Shown here: positions 42,801 through 51,678 of the stretch, in pieces
Position numbering within the stretch: position 1 is the stretch's first letter
Layout: each line of letters starts with the position of its first letter
Assembly (NCBI GenBank): GCA_038030265.1
Contig: CM075939.1
Span: forward strand, 28,005,253 to 28,069,252
Source of the DNA: Corythucha ciliata
Taxonomy: Eukaryota; Arthropoda; Insecta; Hemiptera; Tingidae
Direction of reading: 5' to 3'
DNA: 64,000 nt
Position numbers and translations under genes: made by a program
The notes under the pieces: model-generated
The model's input: only the letters and a program-made list of their open reading frames with translations
What the model was told of the DNA's origin: nothing
Databases searched by the model: none

Positions 42801-44401
42801 TGTCGCCGGTATTTTTAATTAATAAATTAATTAAACTGATGTTATCCGGACGAGGATGGAAGGGCATAGCCCAACACGATTCGAGTTTCGAGAAAAAATG
42901 GCTCCCCGGCGGGATTTGAACCCGCAACCTCTGGTTGTCTCGGTGTCAAAATGTCGACTAAAGGTCTATTCACACACATCAGTGCCGTGAACGGGACGTG
43001 CCTCGTCCGGACGGGGCACATTCGACAGGTAAAATATTATTCTCATATGGGAATTGAGAGGCTCGCTCATACATATCCGGCACTTGTCAGGGACGTGACC
43101 CTTCAATTTCCATTGAGAATAATATTTAATTTGTCGGACGGGGCACGTCCCGTTCACGGCACTGATGAGCTGTGCATCGACCTTAAATCAGCTAATTCTG
43201 GCCGTAGAAGTAACCAAGACTGTTATAATGGTGACTTATATATGGGTACCAAGAATCACGTCTAGCTGTGTAACATTGTGCCTGAATGGCAATGATCGGG
43301 GGGGGGGGGATCTTGCCCCTACATGGAAAATTCCTCTTTACGGCCCTGGAAGCGGTGGAATTCAAAGATATAGTGGTGCTATTCAAGAGTACAAATTCAA
43401 CATTTGAGTTCTTTATTTTTATTATTCTACTAGTTATTATATTCTTAGTTATTAATTATTATTCTAAATTTATCAAGAATTTAACGTTTTATGTTGACTA
43501 AAACACGGACATGGTATCGTCCAGTGGTTTTGATGGGGAGGGGGTTTACTTCTCAGCCAAAACCAGTGTGTTTGATTTGTAGCGCCTTGGTGCAGGGAGG
43601 AGGGAAACTATAAGTTCTTAGAACAGGATTCAGCGTTCTGTGTGGCGGAGACTTGAAGGAACAAGTAAAAATTACGGGGGGGGGGGCTTTTTCTCGGAAC
43701 GGGAAATATACCCACTAATACGTTCCGCCGGCCCTGATCGAGGCTCTTTCTCGAGTACTTCAGTTCAGGGGCTGTTTGGGGGAATTCTTGGGCACTCGGA
43801 AAACGTGCGAGAGGTCACAAAACTGGAGAGACGGGTGAACCAGTCTTCAGGTTTTTGGGTTGGTCGTGCAAAAAACTCAGTACTTCAGGGCATCAATGGC
43901 CGTGCCCTCCCGTATACGTAAGTGTAATATTACCGTAATGTAATACCAGTACCGGCAAAGCACCTAGGTAACGGAAAATGTACCGACTGCGGTCCTAGTA
44001 CTCAACCACTCAAATCAAGAACTGTAAAAGAGCGGGGGGGGGGGTGACTTGAACTCTAGGACTTGTGTTCCATGACGCCCGAGCTCAGAAAGGCTGATTA
44101 GTCCAGTCAGGGAGATTATTACAAAAAAACGCACGCTAACTAGGCACGTGAATTTTGAGTTCATCCTGGGTACTGTAAAATCGGAAGTACCGGTACCTTA
44201 ATTAAGTACCAACTCATCACAAAATACCGGTCCCATCCCTGCTTCCTTTCAGGACCTTTCTAGAAAGAAGCCATTCCAACTGATGTAATAAAAGTTAATT
44301 AAGGAAATAGTCACCTGAGCGTCCTGTCTTTTGAAGTTTTTGATGTACCGGTCAACGTAGCTTAGTATAATCGACGTAACGTAGGACTCAATTCGAAACA
44401 T
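18150..44401 (-). CDS. VPS13B: Intermembrane lipid transfer protein VPS13B (COH1 orthologue)
   Basis: A bridge-like lipid transfer protein of the Golgi/early endosome. Coding exons: 44401-44315, 41314-41137, 41057-40994, 40932-40739, 40665-40562, 40348-40105, 40032-39869, 39803-39654, 39599-39482, 39417-39324, 39260-38975, 38907-38722, 38663-38516, 38456-38322, 38237-38049, 35497-35338, 35264-35117, 35044-34840, 34775-34567, 34510-34336, 34268-34040, 33970-33511, 33432-33061, 32998-32818, 32755-32412, 32365-32177, 30486-30353, 30283-30165, 30104-29542, 29475-29293, 29211-28598, 28537-28173, 28105-27844, 27760-27379, 27308-27156, 27072-26864, 26800-26448, 24537-24397, 24328-23984, 23909-23764, 23703-23329, 23269-22723, 19448-19272, 19198-19043, 18980-18778, 18712-18431, 18374-18150. 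They sum to 10,947 nt, divisible by three: 3,648 residues (human ~4,000). Identification: the N-terminal chorein segment (VLDQELNLPFSFVSGHIHEL, then IHVPWTRIASEPV) and NLILKYVEEDIVLS, SDVTICLDKRNASG are specific to VPS13B rather than A/C/D. SHR-BD-like blocks lie at ~2,200-2,800, the C-terminal amphipathic region (ARPISGAAELVALTAHGILS) at ~3,400, and a terminal PH-like fold ending RHAAGKGF. Confidence 0.95.
19500..20003. other. VPS13B intron 42, proximal part
   Basis: Intron 42 spans 19,449-22,722. This part starts with A-rich tracts; GTACGACxxxx...CCTCTAATTTCCT appears twice (near 19,648 and 19,822), suggesting a diverged duplication. No gene. Confidence 0.35.
20004..20479 (-). repeat. Inverted copy of the 296-bp repeat array
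   Basis: About 1.6 units of the repeat at 8,584-9,565 in reverse orientation, ending GTGCTAACAAGAAAACGGCC at ~20,487. As at 8,530-8,584, its GGCCGTTT end is followed by a TA-rich microsatellite and then by the CAGGGTGG end of a palindromic element. Confidence 0.85.
20524..21095. mobile_element. Palindromic element family B, one-armed copy
   Basis: Starts CAGGGTGGATCCGTATAAGTG after TA and follows the left arm of the 12,489-13,902 element closely for about 570 bases, to GATATCTTACCATG, then diverges. The second arm is absent, so this is either a deleted fold-back or the older single-armed form. Confidence 0.8.
21096..21827. other. VPS13B intron 42, unassigned
   Basis: No gene. The right end (CACATTCCTCCTGAATCACACTG at ~21,805-21,827) is followed by TATATA and dispersed repeat R, so it could be the end of a further TA-site element whose other terminus I could not find. 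Confidence 0.35.
21828..21960 (-). repeat. Dispersed repeat R, copy 2 (inverted)
   Basis: Reverse orientation of 6,880-7,010: TATATATGAATTCTGGAGACC through ACATGAAAAAAACATGACATG to CGAGACCAATAGTGCATTTT and GTGCAC. Confidence 0.8.
21975..22235 (-). mobile_element. tRNA-related SINE-like insertion between 16-bp direct repeats
   Basis: GTGGACGGTCCCTTAA occurs exactly at 21,975-21,990 and 22,220-22,235. Between them the minus strand has a perfect Pol III B-box-like GGTTCGAAACC (about 22,012-22,024) preceded by ATGAGCCCAAAGG. A second TTCGAATC-like block lies near 22,200. This fits a tRNA-derived SINE with a target duplication, but no full tRNA fold was derived. Confidence 0.5.
22236..22722. other. 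VPS13B intron 42, exon-42-proximal part
   Basis: No feature recognised. Ends at the splice donor GTTAGT at 22,722-22,717. Confidence 0.35.
24538..25510. other. VPS13B intron 37, distal part
   Basis: Intron 37 spans 24,538-26,447. This stretch contains a GGCGCCGCAT-type GC patch near 24,635 and otherwise AT-rich sequence. No gene. Confidence 0.4.
25511..25660. mobile_element. Hairpin MITE, family M1, copy 2
   Basis: Starts TAGCGATTTCCATTCACATA and ends CATGTAAATGGAAAACGCTA; arms share GCTCYAGAGC and ATTTCCACTCG-like blocks with the copies at 4,055 and 62,591. More diverged than the other two. Confidence 0.7.
25661..26447. repeat. VPS13B intron 37, GGTTGGAGCATTTT-type degenerate repeats
   Basis: Between about 25,690 and 26,010 GCTT(T/G)TTGG, GGAGCATTTTG and GTGGTTGGA(A/G)CAT recur every ~18-22 bases. 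They resemble the reverse complement of the minisatellite at 31,010-31,320 in intron 26. A run of 14 G lies near 26,150. The remainder has no recognised feature. Confidence 0.5.
30812..30844 (+). repeat. A33 homopolymer in VPS13B intron 26
   Basis: Thirty-three consecutive A on the plus strand. Intron 26 spans 30,487-32,176. The tract could mark the 3' end of a plus-strand retroposed copy, but no flanking duplication was found. Confidence 0.7.
31010..31320 (+). repeat. ~18-20-bp minisatellite, CAACCACAGCAAAGCTC type
   Basis: At least fourteen imperfect copies of CCAACCACAGCAAAGCTC in a row within intron 26. A reversed group of the same unit (GGTTGGACCTTTAC, GGGCTTTACTGTGGTT) is at 31,870-31,950. 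A (TC)n tract follows at 31,341-31,370, and CAGTGGCGGACCAAGG at 31,499 resembles a hAT-type terminus. Minus-strand frames through it (for example 31,010-31,303) are repeat artefacts rich in Trp and Leu. Confidence 0.8.
31380..32176. other. VPS13B intron 26, remainder
   Basis: No gene. Contains the reversed minisatellite group at 31,870-31,950 and a possible hAT-like terminus at ~31,499. Confidence 0.4.
35498..36829. other. VPS13B intron 15, proximal part
   Basis: Intron 15 spans 35,498-38,048. ATCGATG(G/T)TTAAGCTCACAGATGTG (35,711) and its complement near 36,066-36,095 form a ~385-base inverted-repeat pair with GCACTTAACACATCTG. No gene is seen. Confidence 0.45.
36830..37480. repeat. Degenerate repeat, CCGCGAAATTGG-TTTTTAGTGAGCC type
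   Basis: Roughly fifteen imperfect copies of a ~40-base unit (AACCCGCGAAATTGGTTTTT then AGTGAGCCAAA) in intron 15. Related in its CGCGAAATT core to the arrays at 1,541-3,400 and 56,600-57,010. Confidence 0.75.
37481..38048. other. VPS13B intron 15, exon-15-proximal part
   Basis: Contains a 15-A run near 37,512, then AACTGCCCACCCCTG (37,590) that could be a hAT-type end. No gene. Confidence 0.35.
38457..38515 (-). other. GC-AG intron (VPS13B intron 13)
   Basis: The only reading that keeps the frame joins ATAG|GCAAGT (donor at 38,515) to the acceptor TTCAG|GCGAGC at 38,456, phase 1. The nearest GT donor (GGCAA|GTTTGC) gives the wrong phase. GCAAGT is the strong consensus of rare GC-AG introns. 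Confidence 0.7.
40401..40568. mobile_element. Hairpin insertion with 12-bp TSD across the VPS13B exon 5 donor
   Basis: TTTACCATGTAC occurs exactly at 40,401-40,412 and 40,557-40,568. Between them is a hairpin (40,411-40,518; ACTTGTAGACCATAAAC paired with its complement) plus a short A-rich tail. On the minus strand the duplicated sequence is GTACATG|GTAAA, the exon 5 end with its splice donor. Removing insert and one repeat would leave a ~57-bp intron, normal for this gene, instead of 213 bp. Confidence 0.7.
41315..42039. other. VPS13B intron 1, proximal part
   Basis: Intron 1 spans 41,315-44,314 (3,000 bp). No gene or clear repeat in this stretch. Confidence 0.35.
42040..42720. repeat. Degenerate repeat with CACGAAATTTTGG-like units
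   Basis: Loose ~40-base periodicity with GCGAAATT, CACGAAATTTG and GCCAAATTC blocks, like 36,830-37,480 but more decayed. Includes a C15 run near 42,340. Confidence 0.5.
42722..42961 (-). mobile_element. Retroposed tRNA-3'-half-containing sequence with 23-bp direct repeats
   Basis: TCGGTGTCAAAATGTCGACTAAA stands exactly at 42,722-42,744 and 42,939-42,961. Read on the minus strand the insert starts GACAACCAGAGGTTGCGGG and contains GGTTGCGGGTTCAAATCCCG then CCGGGGAGCCA: a T-arm with B box and acceptor 3' strand of a tRNA. No 5' half, D-arm or anticodon arm is present, so it is not a functional tRNA gene; a 5'-truncated tRNA SINE is likely. Confidence 0.6.
42962..43180. mobile_element. Fold-back MITE (about 219 bp)
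   Basis: Begins GGTCTATTCACACACATCAG and ends CTGATGAGCTGTGCATCGACC; arms pair through CAGTGCCGTGAACGGGACGTG. It lies between ACTAAA and TTAAATCAGC, and sequence flanking it (TCAGCTAATTCTGGC.GTAG) also occurs just after the first 23-bp repeat at 42,745, so the neighbouring insert and this one are adjacent events in one repeated locus. Confidence 0.7.
43181..44314. other. VPS13B intron 1, exon-1-proximal part
   Basis: Several poly-G runs (near 43,300, 43,677 and 44,035) and AT-rich sequence; no gene recognised. Confidence 0.35.
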
Positions 44402-46009
44402 GCTGGGATTTCTGTACTATTTTGTGTTGGCCATGCCTGAAAACTGGGGAGGGGGCGAACGAGAGAATAATGAAATAAAGCTGTCAACGTGTTAGACTAC
44501 TATTCAACCGATAAGAGTATTGTAAAGTTTCCGAAAATATCAATCTAGGGATTGACTGACCTTACTTTCTCGTGTACGCTACAATTATCAGTTGTCGGTT
44601 CCAGAATAGTGTGTGCGCTCGTTTGAATCATTTACATTGGCGAATTTTCCGAGCACGTTCGATTAGAAGAAGCTCCTGAACGAAACAATTTGGAAAAAAA
44701 AAAATTGTAAACTGCAATGTGAAAAGAAGTCTTTTTTGCCTTTGTTTACATATTTTCAGTGTGTCCCTCACCCGTGTAATGTGGAGCTATCATCTGCTAT
44801 CTACTGCTTGTCAAAGAAGAAGATGTAAGAGTGGAGGGGGGTCCGCTGTTGCATTGGATCGATAATGGCGCGCTTTTTAGTGTTCCAAACAGTGGCAGAG
44901 AAATGAAGACTTGATTGAATAAGACCGTAACACACAATGAAAAATAAAATAAAATTGAGAGTTTACAAATATTTTGTCACTCAAAATGAAGTTAATTAAG
45001 CAAAACGTGGAGTACTGCGCGGGGTAACCCCTTCCCCTACTCTTCTAACGACTATCTCCAAACCGAACAAGTTAAGTTGAGACCTGAGATGCGCCAGACC
45101 TCCAGAACGCTCGTTAGCGTGTGTCAGTTAGCAAACGGCTCTCTCTGAAGAAACGATACTCGCTCTATCCATCTTGCGTCAATTTTGATCTCGTAATTTG
45201 CCCGTAAGTAAAATAATTAATACGTACACAAATGCATAATAATAAAATCATATAATTTTTTTGCCCGAGTATTTTTGGGAATCGTATCACGCGCACTGAA
45301 TGTTATTGGCACCTTACAATGTAAGGAGCCAACAAACATGTCATGTTAACATGACTTGATGTCATGTCATGTTTTCATTTAAGGCATGCCGTGATTTGTT
45401 GCTGGCCCCCAAGGCCGCGGCCGGCGTCCGTACGCAATACCAAACAGAATGCTCTATTCTTAAGCCATTTTTCTAATAAAACGAATTTTATCGTAATATG
45501 TAGTACATTAATTTCAAACGTCTAATCGTAGGATAGCAGGAATTTCCAACTTGTGTTAACATATCGCCAGTCCCAGTATACGCCTTGAGGGAGTCATGAC
45601 CGTTATGATAAATGTTAAAAATAAAAAAATATAAAAAAAAAAAGGGACAAGCCTACGAACCACCAAATGATTTTAGCCTTTTTGATTAGTAAAAAAAGTT
45701 GCATTTTTTCGGCAGCTTCTAAGTCACTTCGCTAGAAAATTGCACGAGGAACCCGAGAAAAATAGTTGAAAAATTCTGGAACCCTTGTTTTGAAATTGCG
45801 ACTGAAAATGGCACTTCGGCATTCCTGAAAAATGTTTTTTTCTCAAAACAAAAACCAGATTTGTGTCTCTCACGCTGAGAAATAACCGGGGCCTATTCTC
45901 TATAGCTTTTTCGCAATCATATGTTTATTTCATTAATTTCCTTCAAACAAATGAATGAAATAGACATGCGCATGGCTGGCGAAAAAAATATTGCTTGTTG
46001 TTAAGCGGC
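44402..46009. other. VPS13B upstream region, no gene seen
   Basis: Must contain the VPS13B promoter and 5' UTR. On the minus strand CAGTTTTCAG|GCATGG about 35-45 bases before the ATG could be a 5'-UTR acceptor. From ~45,300 on there is GGCACCTTACAATGTAAGGAG and an ATGTCATGTTAACATGACTTG palindrome, otherwise nothing clear. Confidence 0.4.
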
Positions 46010-46184
46010 CCATACACGTACATTAATATTGCGCAATAACAGGGGTTGTACAATAAAATTGAACGTTTGTGGGTTGTATTGATGGGTTGCACAATATAAT
46101 GAACAACCTATTTTTTTATCCCTAAACATCTGGAAACGAAATGTTGTACAAATTTATTGCGCAATATTTATTGTACGTCTATGG
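46010..46184. mobile_element. MITE family M2, copy 2 (175 bp)
   Basis: Same length and termini as 11,079-11,253: CCATACACGTACATTAATAT to TTATTGTACGTCTATGG, with near-identical interior. Confidence 0.8.
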
Positions 46185-46714
46185 ACCTCTTTAGCGAAAT
46201 TTCGCAGCTGATTACTATCAATTATTCGCCTTGTTCATTTCGCTAACGCACGCGTTATGAGTTACAGAATAGGGGGGCAGGTTTTGTTGTTATTTTCATA
46301 CATGTATAGTATAATGAAATGCTGTGTTGTGACTCATTGGGGACAATTTTGGGAATCCTCAAAAGTATTCACTAGATTAGGGCTGTCACATCCGTCCCGT
46401 TTTTACGGGACATGTTCCGAAATCAGAAATGTCCCCACTAGTTTTTTGAGTTGTCTTTCAAAATTTTAATGGCGTTCAGAATCGTCTCGTTTTTCAATTA
46501 CGGTGATCAACTGGAAGACATACCTCGTCGTCCCTGCTTGGACGGCTCCCGTTACAATAAAAACGGACTTCAACATAACGCCGAAGAATTCGTGTTTCTT
46601 TTTCTTCAATACCTATCTTCATTGTACGTCTACAGGGTATACAATAACGAGATGTTCAGAGGAAAACCTGAGCTTGGAGAACGTCATGTGGGACCTGTTG
46701 GGATACCTACAGTA
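46185..46714. repeat. Unassigned sequence with an inverted partner near 47,690
   Basis: TACAATAACGAGATG then AGAG(G/A)AAACCTGAGC at ~46,640-46,680 recurs on the opposite strand at ~47,680-47,735, so this is part of an uncharacterised dispersed repeat. The frame at 46,503-46,751 is not supported by any family. Confidence 0.4.
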
Positions 46715-47256
46715 CAGTGGCGGATTTACGATTGTGAATAAAAATATTTAAAAAGTGTTCTTTCTTTTCCCGGCAGATTATTTTAAGTTATTATATTTTC
46801 ATTTCAATTCAATTTCTGTTCCACATTCTTAGGTTCGCAACGAAAAATTGAATTTTTGGCGATTCCACGTGCTATTCATCGGCCAATTTTCTCAATAGAA
46901 AGTGCCTCAAACTTGAGCGAAAAAGCCGCCCAAGAATCGCAAGCTTAAAAAAATTGTAGATTGCGATTTCACCGTAATTCAGTTCAGTTTGTACTTATTG
47001 AAACAACCTTGATTTTCTTACATTCACATTACTAATAAGTTTAGGTTCATTTTTCAATGAAAAGGGTGAAATCGTTCAAATCAAACTGAACTGAAAGAAG
47101 AAAAACAAAAAAACGATGTTTTATCCAACGAATTAAGCACAGAGTGCTACAAATAGATCAAATATAAATGGCTCAAACATTGTTCCAAAAAGAGAAAGAG
47201 TCCATCATATTTATGGCGACCCCCCCCCCCAAGATAAAATCCTAGATCCGCCACTG
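46715..47256. mobile_element. hAT-type MITE with 8-bp TSD
   Basis: Terminal inverted repeats CAGTGGCGGATTTACGAT and CTAGATCCGCCACTG, flanked by an exact 8-bp direct repeat CTACAGTA on both sides. An 8-bp duplication and CAGTGGCGGA ends indicate the hAT superfamily. The 542-bp interior has no transposase; a C-run lies at 47,220. Confidence 0.85.
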
Positions 47257-48355
47257 CTACAGTATGTAAAACCCATATGTTATAGTTATAAAATAAAGAT
47301 CATTCGTACTTGTGCGAACTTTTTTCGAAATTCATTTCGAAAAAATGAACATTTTTGAATTTCGAACAATTTAAAAAACCTGAAATTCGCGTCGGAAAGT
47401 GTTTTAAGTATTCGGAAAATGATACTTGTTCCTGGTTAAGCGCCTTTTATGCTAAGTAGATCCGATTTGATCATGATGAAAATGGGCTGATCTAAAAGGA
47501 AATTTTGTGCTCTTCCCAATGAGCTTCTTAGTTTTTGTGTTGGATCAATTAATAAGCATTTAACATGCACATTTCAATAAAAGTAGCGACAATCCAAAAA
47601 TACCAGAAGGTGGTTGATTCTGGGAAAATGAAGAGGAATTTCAAAAAATGTTACATAGTCATTTTCGTCCCAAATGATGTGCCCACTGCCCAGGCTCAGG
47701 TTTCTCTCTGAGCATCTCGTTATTGTACACTCTGTATACAACTTTGTAGGCCAATATCGATATTGTGTCTCTGTGCATTTATGCATTGTTGTGCAATCAA
47801 TCTCACGGGATCATTCCCGTAATTTGTAGACAAAACCTGCAAGCCGACTACGCGACTCTTGCGCCCTCCTCACCACTGAGATACGGCTCCATCAGACCCG
47901 CCCTTACCTCCGGACGAGGATCCTCGGATATCTATCGACCCTAGTCCTCGAAGCAGAGACTCATCCCAGAACATAAGTCGGTAATGGGCAAGATACGGTA
48001 TAATGTTGTGTAAAGCACGAGCACGACCGTGACACCCACGTAAGGTGTGTGTCGTGTACGTAATGCCCACCCATATAGATCGACGGCTGGCTAGTCCCTT
48101 GGTGCAGAATTAAGGCCAGAATTTGTTCTGGTTCAAAAGTGTAAGCCAGAGGGATGATTGGGGAGGGGGAGAAACCACGCGTGACCCATACAATACCCGC
48201 ATGTCTGCTCAACTGGAGGAGGAGGAAGGGGAAATTGTTATAGAAGACACTTGGAATGAAGTTGTATAGACTGTATCGTATAAGATGTTTGGGCGGACAC
48301 ATAATTATAGCGATGGTTGATAAGAGTTATTAAGCGGCAATTAGGTATTTGTATA
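47257..48355. other. Intergenic, no gene
   Basis: AT-rich, with the inverted partner of 46,640-46,680. A frame at 47,961-48,302 (-) has no recognisable content. Confidence 0.35.
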
Positions 48356-49844
48356 CGGGTGGAAGGGGATAAGTGTGACAAAAATTTTTTGGTGATAGTA
48401 GGCCTCATTTGCGACCGAAATTACCATATACACCATGGTCCGAAAATCAATACCCTTGGAGATATGATTTTTCTAACGATTTTTAAGGCTTACATCATTT
48501 TTTTTAACTAACGGCGAGAAACTCACATTTAATTTGAATTTTTGCAACAATTGGTAATGGATTCGGAAAGAGCACACTATGTTCTGTCAGGATTAGCCAT
48601 TTTCGATAGACGTTAACTATTTTATGTGCCCTTAAATGCGGCTCAAAGTCGTGCAAATCGGGGAATTAATTTTTTTCAAAAAAAGTCAGTCCCCGTTTGT
48701 CCACACTAAATCTGAGTGAACGGACAACCCGTGATTCAGAAAAGCATCTTCAAAGTGTCCTTTACAAAAATAGTCATAAGCGTTTTCTTAGTTGTTTGGA
48801 GATTTTTCGTCAGAAATGACGATTTCTTGAAAAAAATAATGATTTTTCTCTTCAAAATTGCTTGTTTTGACCTGAAAAATTTAAACAAGTTTTGTGATTT
48901 TAACGTGATAAAAAGCACTAAAACCTAATCCAAAGCTATACGTTGAATCAAACTGATTATGCCCGCCTACCAAAGTAACAAAAAATGTCGCTCCGGCAGC
49001 TGGGGTGTCGGACTGTCGGATAGAGTACATTTCACGAAATACGAATTTCGTCAATTTAACTAAATTTGCGATTATTCAGCAAGAATGGCTATAAAAATGT
49101 ATAGTAACAACGTGAAATGTTAATTAATGCCGAATAATAGCTAAATAAATAAAAACGTCGAAACTTGTAGCAGTGTAATTCACTTAACCCGACAGCCCGC
49201 GGCCGGAGCGACATTTTTTGTTACTTTGGTAGACGGGCATAAGCAGTTTGATTCAACGTACAGCTTTGGATTAGGTTTTAGTGCTTTTTAACACGTTAAA
49301 ATCACAAAACTTGTTCTAATTTTTGAGGTCAAAACAAGCGATTTTGAAGAGAAAAATCATTATTTTTTCTAAGAAATCGTCATTTCTGACGAAAAATCTC
49401 CAAACAACTAAGAAAACGCTTATGACTATTTTTGTAAAGGACACTTTGAAGATGTTTTTCTGAATCACGGGTTGTCCGTTCACTCAGATTTAGTGTGGAC
49501 AAACGGGGACTGACTGTTTTTGAAAAAAATTAATTCCCCGATTTGCACGACTTTGAGCCGCATTTAAGGGCACATAAAATAGTTAACGTCTATCGAAAAT
49601 GGCTAATCCTGACAGAACATAGTGTGCTCTTTCCGAATCCATCACCAAAAGTTGCAAAAATTCAAATAAAACGCGAGTTTCTCGCCGTTAGTCAAAAAAA
49701 ATTATGTAAGCCTCAAAAATCGTTAGAAAAATCATATCTCGAAGGGTATTGATTTTCGGACCATGGTGTATATGGTAATTTCGGTCGCAAATGAGGCCTA
49801 CTATCACCCAAAAATTTTTGTCACACTTATCCCCTTCCACCCTG
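48356..49844. mobile_element. Giant palindromic element, family C, two-armed copy
   Basis: A 1,489-bp inverted repeat: left end CGGGTGGAAGGGGATAAGTG after GTATA, right end CACTTATCCCCTTCCACCCTG before TATA. Arms run about 48,356-49,010 and 49,195-49,844 and pair closely. The loop has no transposase-like frame. Mirrored frames (48,716-48,928, 49,688-49,990) are not genes. A broken second copy is at 59,600-61,205. Confidence 0.85.
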
Positions 49845-51675
49845 TATATGGGTATGTATACATTGTATAGGAAAATGGGGTTGGTATACTCATGTTGAAC
49901 GCTAGCTCTTTCGCGTTGAAATCTGAAGGACCAGTAATAAAAAAAATTGGAAGTGTATGACACTGAAAAAGGATAAATAAGTTTTCCCACCGATGTATTG
50001 CTTGTTTTTACGATTCAGGCAATTGTGTAAGCCATAAAAAATGAACCCTTGCACAGTGTTTAACTCCTTCCACAAATTAATAAGTTTCGTAACAGCGCCT
50101 TTCCTCTCGTGTGTGAGAAAATAAAAGATTACCGCTGCATTTCATGATCTTTTGACGTATATGTAGCAAGTGGAAAAAAACAAACAAACAAAAGAAAGTA
50201 AGTAGTCAGAAATAACGTTATATACGGGTTTGGAAGGAAAATAGACACTTCGAATCTAGGGGGGGAAAGCGTTCAACGGAATAATTTAGTTTTATTTAAC
50301 TGGTTCATCAGTCATTTTTTTCAGCTTCCCATCTTTATCTTTATGAATATGTGTTATACCTTTACCAAGTCTTTCACTCGAAAGTCAATTTTATTCCAAG
50401 ACAACCGGTACAAAACGTTAAAAATACCGTTCCTTACTCGGAAAAATAATATAAGTAGTTGATTGCCTGCTTAATTACGTCAGAGAATTCTTCCCTGATG
50501 GCTTGCTCTCTCCGCTCAACGAGTGATCACAAACCAAATTCTATTTTTTTAAGTTAACGACATGTACCTGTACTACCTTTCCACCCGACTCAATTTCCAA
50601 CCGTTTCTTTCCCAATCGTTTGAAGCGTAGTCAAGGCTGGCATTATTCCCAGGCCCATATCCCAATCTTCAAAGAGTATTTTTGTTAAAATATAAATATA
50701 TATAAAAAGAAAACCCGTGGAATGATCAAACTCCTTCTGGGGATTTAACTAACGTAGCGTATGATCTACTATACCTGTTTGCAATTTCTAATTTCAACCT
50801 GTTATCATTTCATTTTATTTGTTTAATTCATGCTTTCATGCACACTGCGCGTGTAAAGAGGAAAAATAATTATGTCCATTTAATAAGTTCTTTTTAAGTA
50901 AGCTCCTCCTTCCAGAAATTCATTGTGGTCCAAAACGAGCTTTATTTTCAAGTTTATTTTCGGTCAACTTCGTTACTACCCCTCCCTCACCACCACCATT
51001 CAATGTTACTGGAGAGGCATAGCGTCCGGCTGAACATCTGCCAGCGTAGCGATGTGCAACGAAGCAGTCATTGAAACAAGTGATATTGTGGTGAAAAGGG
51101 AGCATTAGTCTCATGAATTTATTTATACTTTTTCCTCGGAGGCATTTAATGACCGAAAGAGAGCGGATTGATACCTCTAAAGCAGATCTCAAATAAGGAG
51201 CCGGAACGTGAAAGTAGTGTAGGTATGTGTGGATGCGTATACGATCCCAACAACTCTCAGCGTTCACTGACGACATGAGATTTGTTCCTAAAAAGAAAAA
51301 TCAAGACACCAGAAATATAAGCAAACCCGAGATTTTGGAGCTATTAAAGATCACACAAAAGAAACTTCTTTTTAAAACGAAAGTTTCATTTTTTTCATAT
51401 ATATTTTGGTGGGACGTGGGGAAGGGATTGTATCCTTTTTAGACGAGTGTGTGCGGTTTGTTTGTTCATAACATGAAAGGAGAAATAAGTAAACCAAAAA
51501 ACCTCGCAAGGACGTAAATAGAGGAGGGAAAGTCCTTTCATTTGGGTTTCTTTTTTCCTTAAACAGCGAGTGATTTTAAAAAAGAAAATCCAGTACATGT
51601 AAGCCTATTTTTTTTTCATATTCTCTCGTGAAGTAGGTATTATAAAGAAATTTGTTTTATTTTTTTGTTCGCCAG
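49845..51675. other. Region upstream of the HOPX-like gene
   Basis: No exon recognised, but the coding exon at 51,676 is preceded by a strong acceptor (TTTTTTTGTTCGCCAG), so a 5'-UTR exon and promoter probably lie here. A 118-codon minus-strand frame (50,920-51,276) has no family resemblance. Confidence 0.4.
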
Positions 51676-51678
51676 GAA

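Noticed and set aside
42896..42940. Possible tRNA gene on the minus strand
   Set aside because: Only the T-arm and acceptor 3' strand are present; D-arm, anticodon arm and 5' acceptor strand are missing.
50920..51276. 118-codon minus-strand frame upstream of the HOPX-like gene
   Set aside because: No recognisable domain, no splice or poly(A) support; probably chance or antisense of a 5' UTR region.
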